Below are positions 33,388 to 33,439 of a stretch of DNA of 33,439 nt, piece by piece (position 1 is the first letter of the stretch; every line of letters begins with the position of its first letter). Made by a program: the position numbers and the translations under genes. Below the pieces are notes generated by a model that was not told the DNA's origin, made no database searches, and saw only the letters and a list, made by a program, of their open reading frames with translations. The stretch comes from an uncultured Clostridia bacterium (GTDB lineage: Bacteria > Bacillota > Clostridia > Oscillospirales > Acutalibacteraceae). The DNA lies in assembly GCA_946406145.1 (NCBI GenBank), contig CAMJJL010000021.1, forward strand, positions 1 through 33,439, read 5' to 3'.

Positions 33388-33439
33388 CCTCCCTTTGGTA
33401 AAGGGAGGTGGGTCAAAACTTGTTTTGACTCGGAGGGAT
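33388..33439. repeat. Double-hairpin repeat at the right edge
   Basis: CCTCCCTTT-GGT-AAAGGGAGG (33388-33408) is followed by GTCAAAAC-TT-GTTTTGAC (33412-33429) and CGGAGGGAT. This layout is a widespread intergenic repeat of Firmicutes. It may continue outside the window. Confidence 0.7.

Overview
The window looks like a chromosomal segment of a low-to-medium GC, gut-type Ruminococcus (Oscillospiraceae), close in gene content to starch-degrading species such as Ruminococcus bromii. The inference rests on a secreted pullulanase carrying a dockerin and starch-binding modules, a second small dockerin protein, RNase Y, a GlgC/GlgD pair and DUF896. I cannot name the species from sequence alone. No rRNA, tRNA, CRISPR array, phage gene or transposase was seen.

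Layout. 1-4130 (minus): a three-gene signalling operon: SpoT-like HD protein, STAS domain fused to an aminoglycoside-phosphotransferase-like kinase, and a membrane sensor with PP2C phosphatase plus anti-sigma-type kinase domains. 4340-8290 (minus): the pullulanase. 8507-12340 (minus): an ABC-2 exporter (ATPase and two permeases), followed by an ASKHA/ROK-like protein whose motifs are in circularly permuted order. 12577-13400 (minus): a small secreted dockerin protein with a 17-A tract inside its probable promoter. 13501-14737 (plus): a small DUF6514-like protein and a PflX-like radical SAM protein. 14859-16730 (minus): RNase Y with a long structured leader. 17002-23390 (plus): the glycogen operon glgB-glgC-glgD-glgA, in which GlgB carries a lysine/alanine-rich tail resembling histone H1. 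23496-24205 (minus): a beta-phosphoglucomutase-like HAD phosphatase. 24214-26982 (plus): a metal-resistance unit (SmtB-type repressor with a clear operator, then a Zn/Cd ATPase with a His-rich repeat). 26986-28777 (plus): an O-antigen-ligase-like membrane protein. 28837-33362 (minus): tsaD, two paralogous transglutaminase-like lipoproteins, ruvX and DUF896.

How the parts may work together. The two dockerin proteins would be exported and attached to cohesin scaffoldins to degrade starch outside the cell. The glg operon would store imported glucose as glycogen. The signalling operon has the parts of a phosphorylation partner switch joined to possible (p)ppGpp hydrolysis, but no sigma factor is visible nearby, so its output is unknown. 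Between genes there are several families of short palindromic and heptad repeats.

The candidates I consider most likely to be new are the HD / STAS-kinase / phosphatase-kinase operon, the permuted ROK-like protein, the H1-like tail on GlgB, and the poly-A promoter of the small dockerin protein. All were read by eye, and no database search was done.
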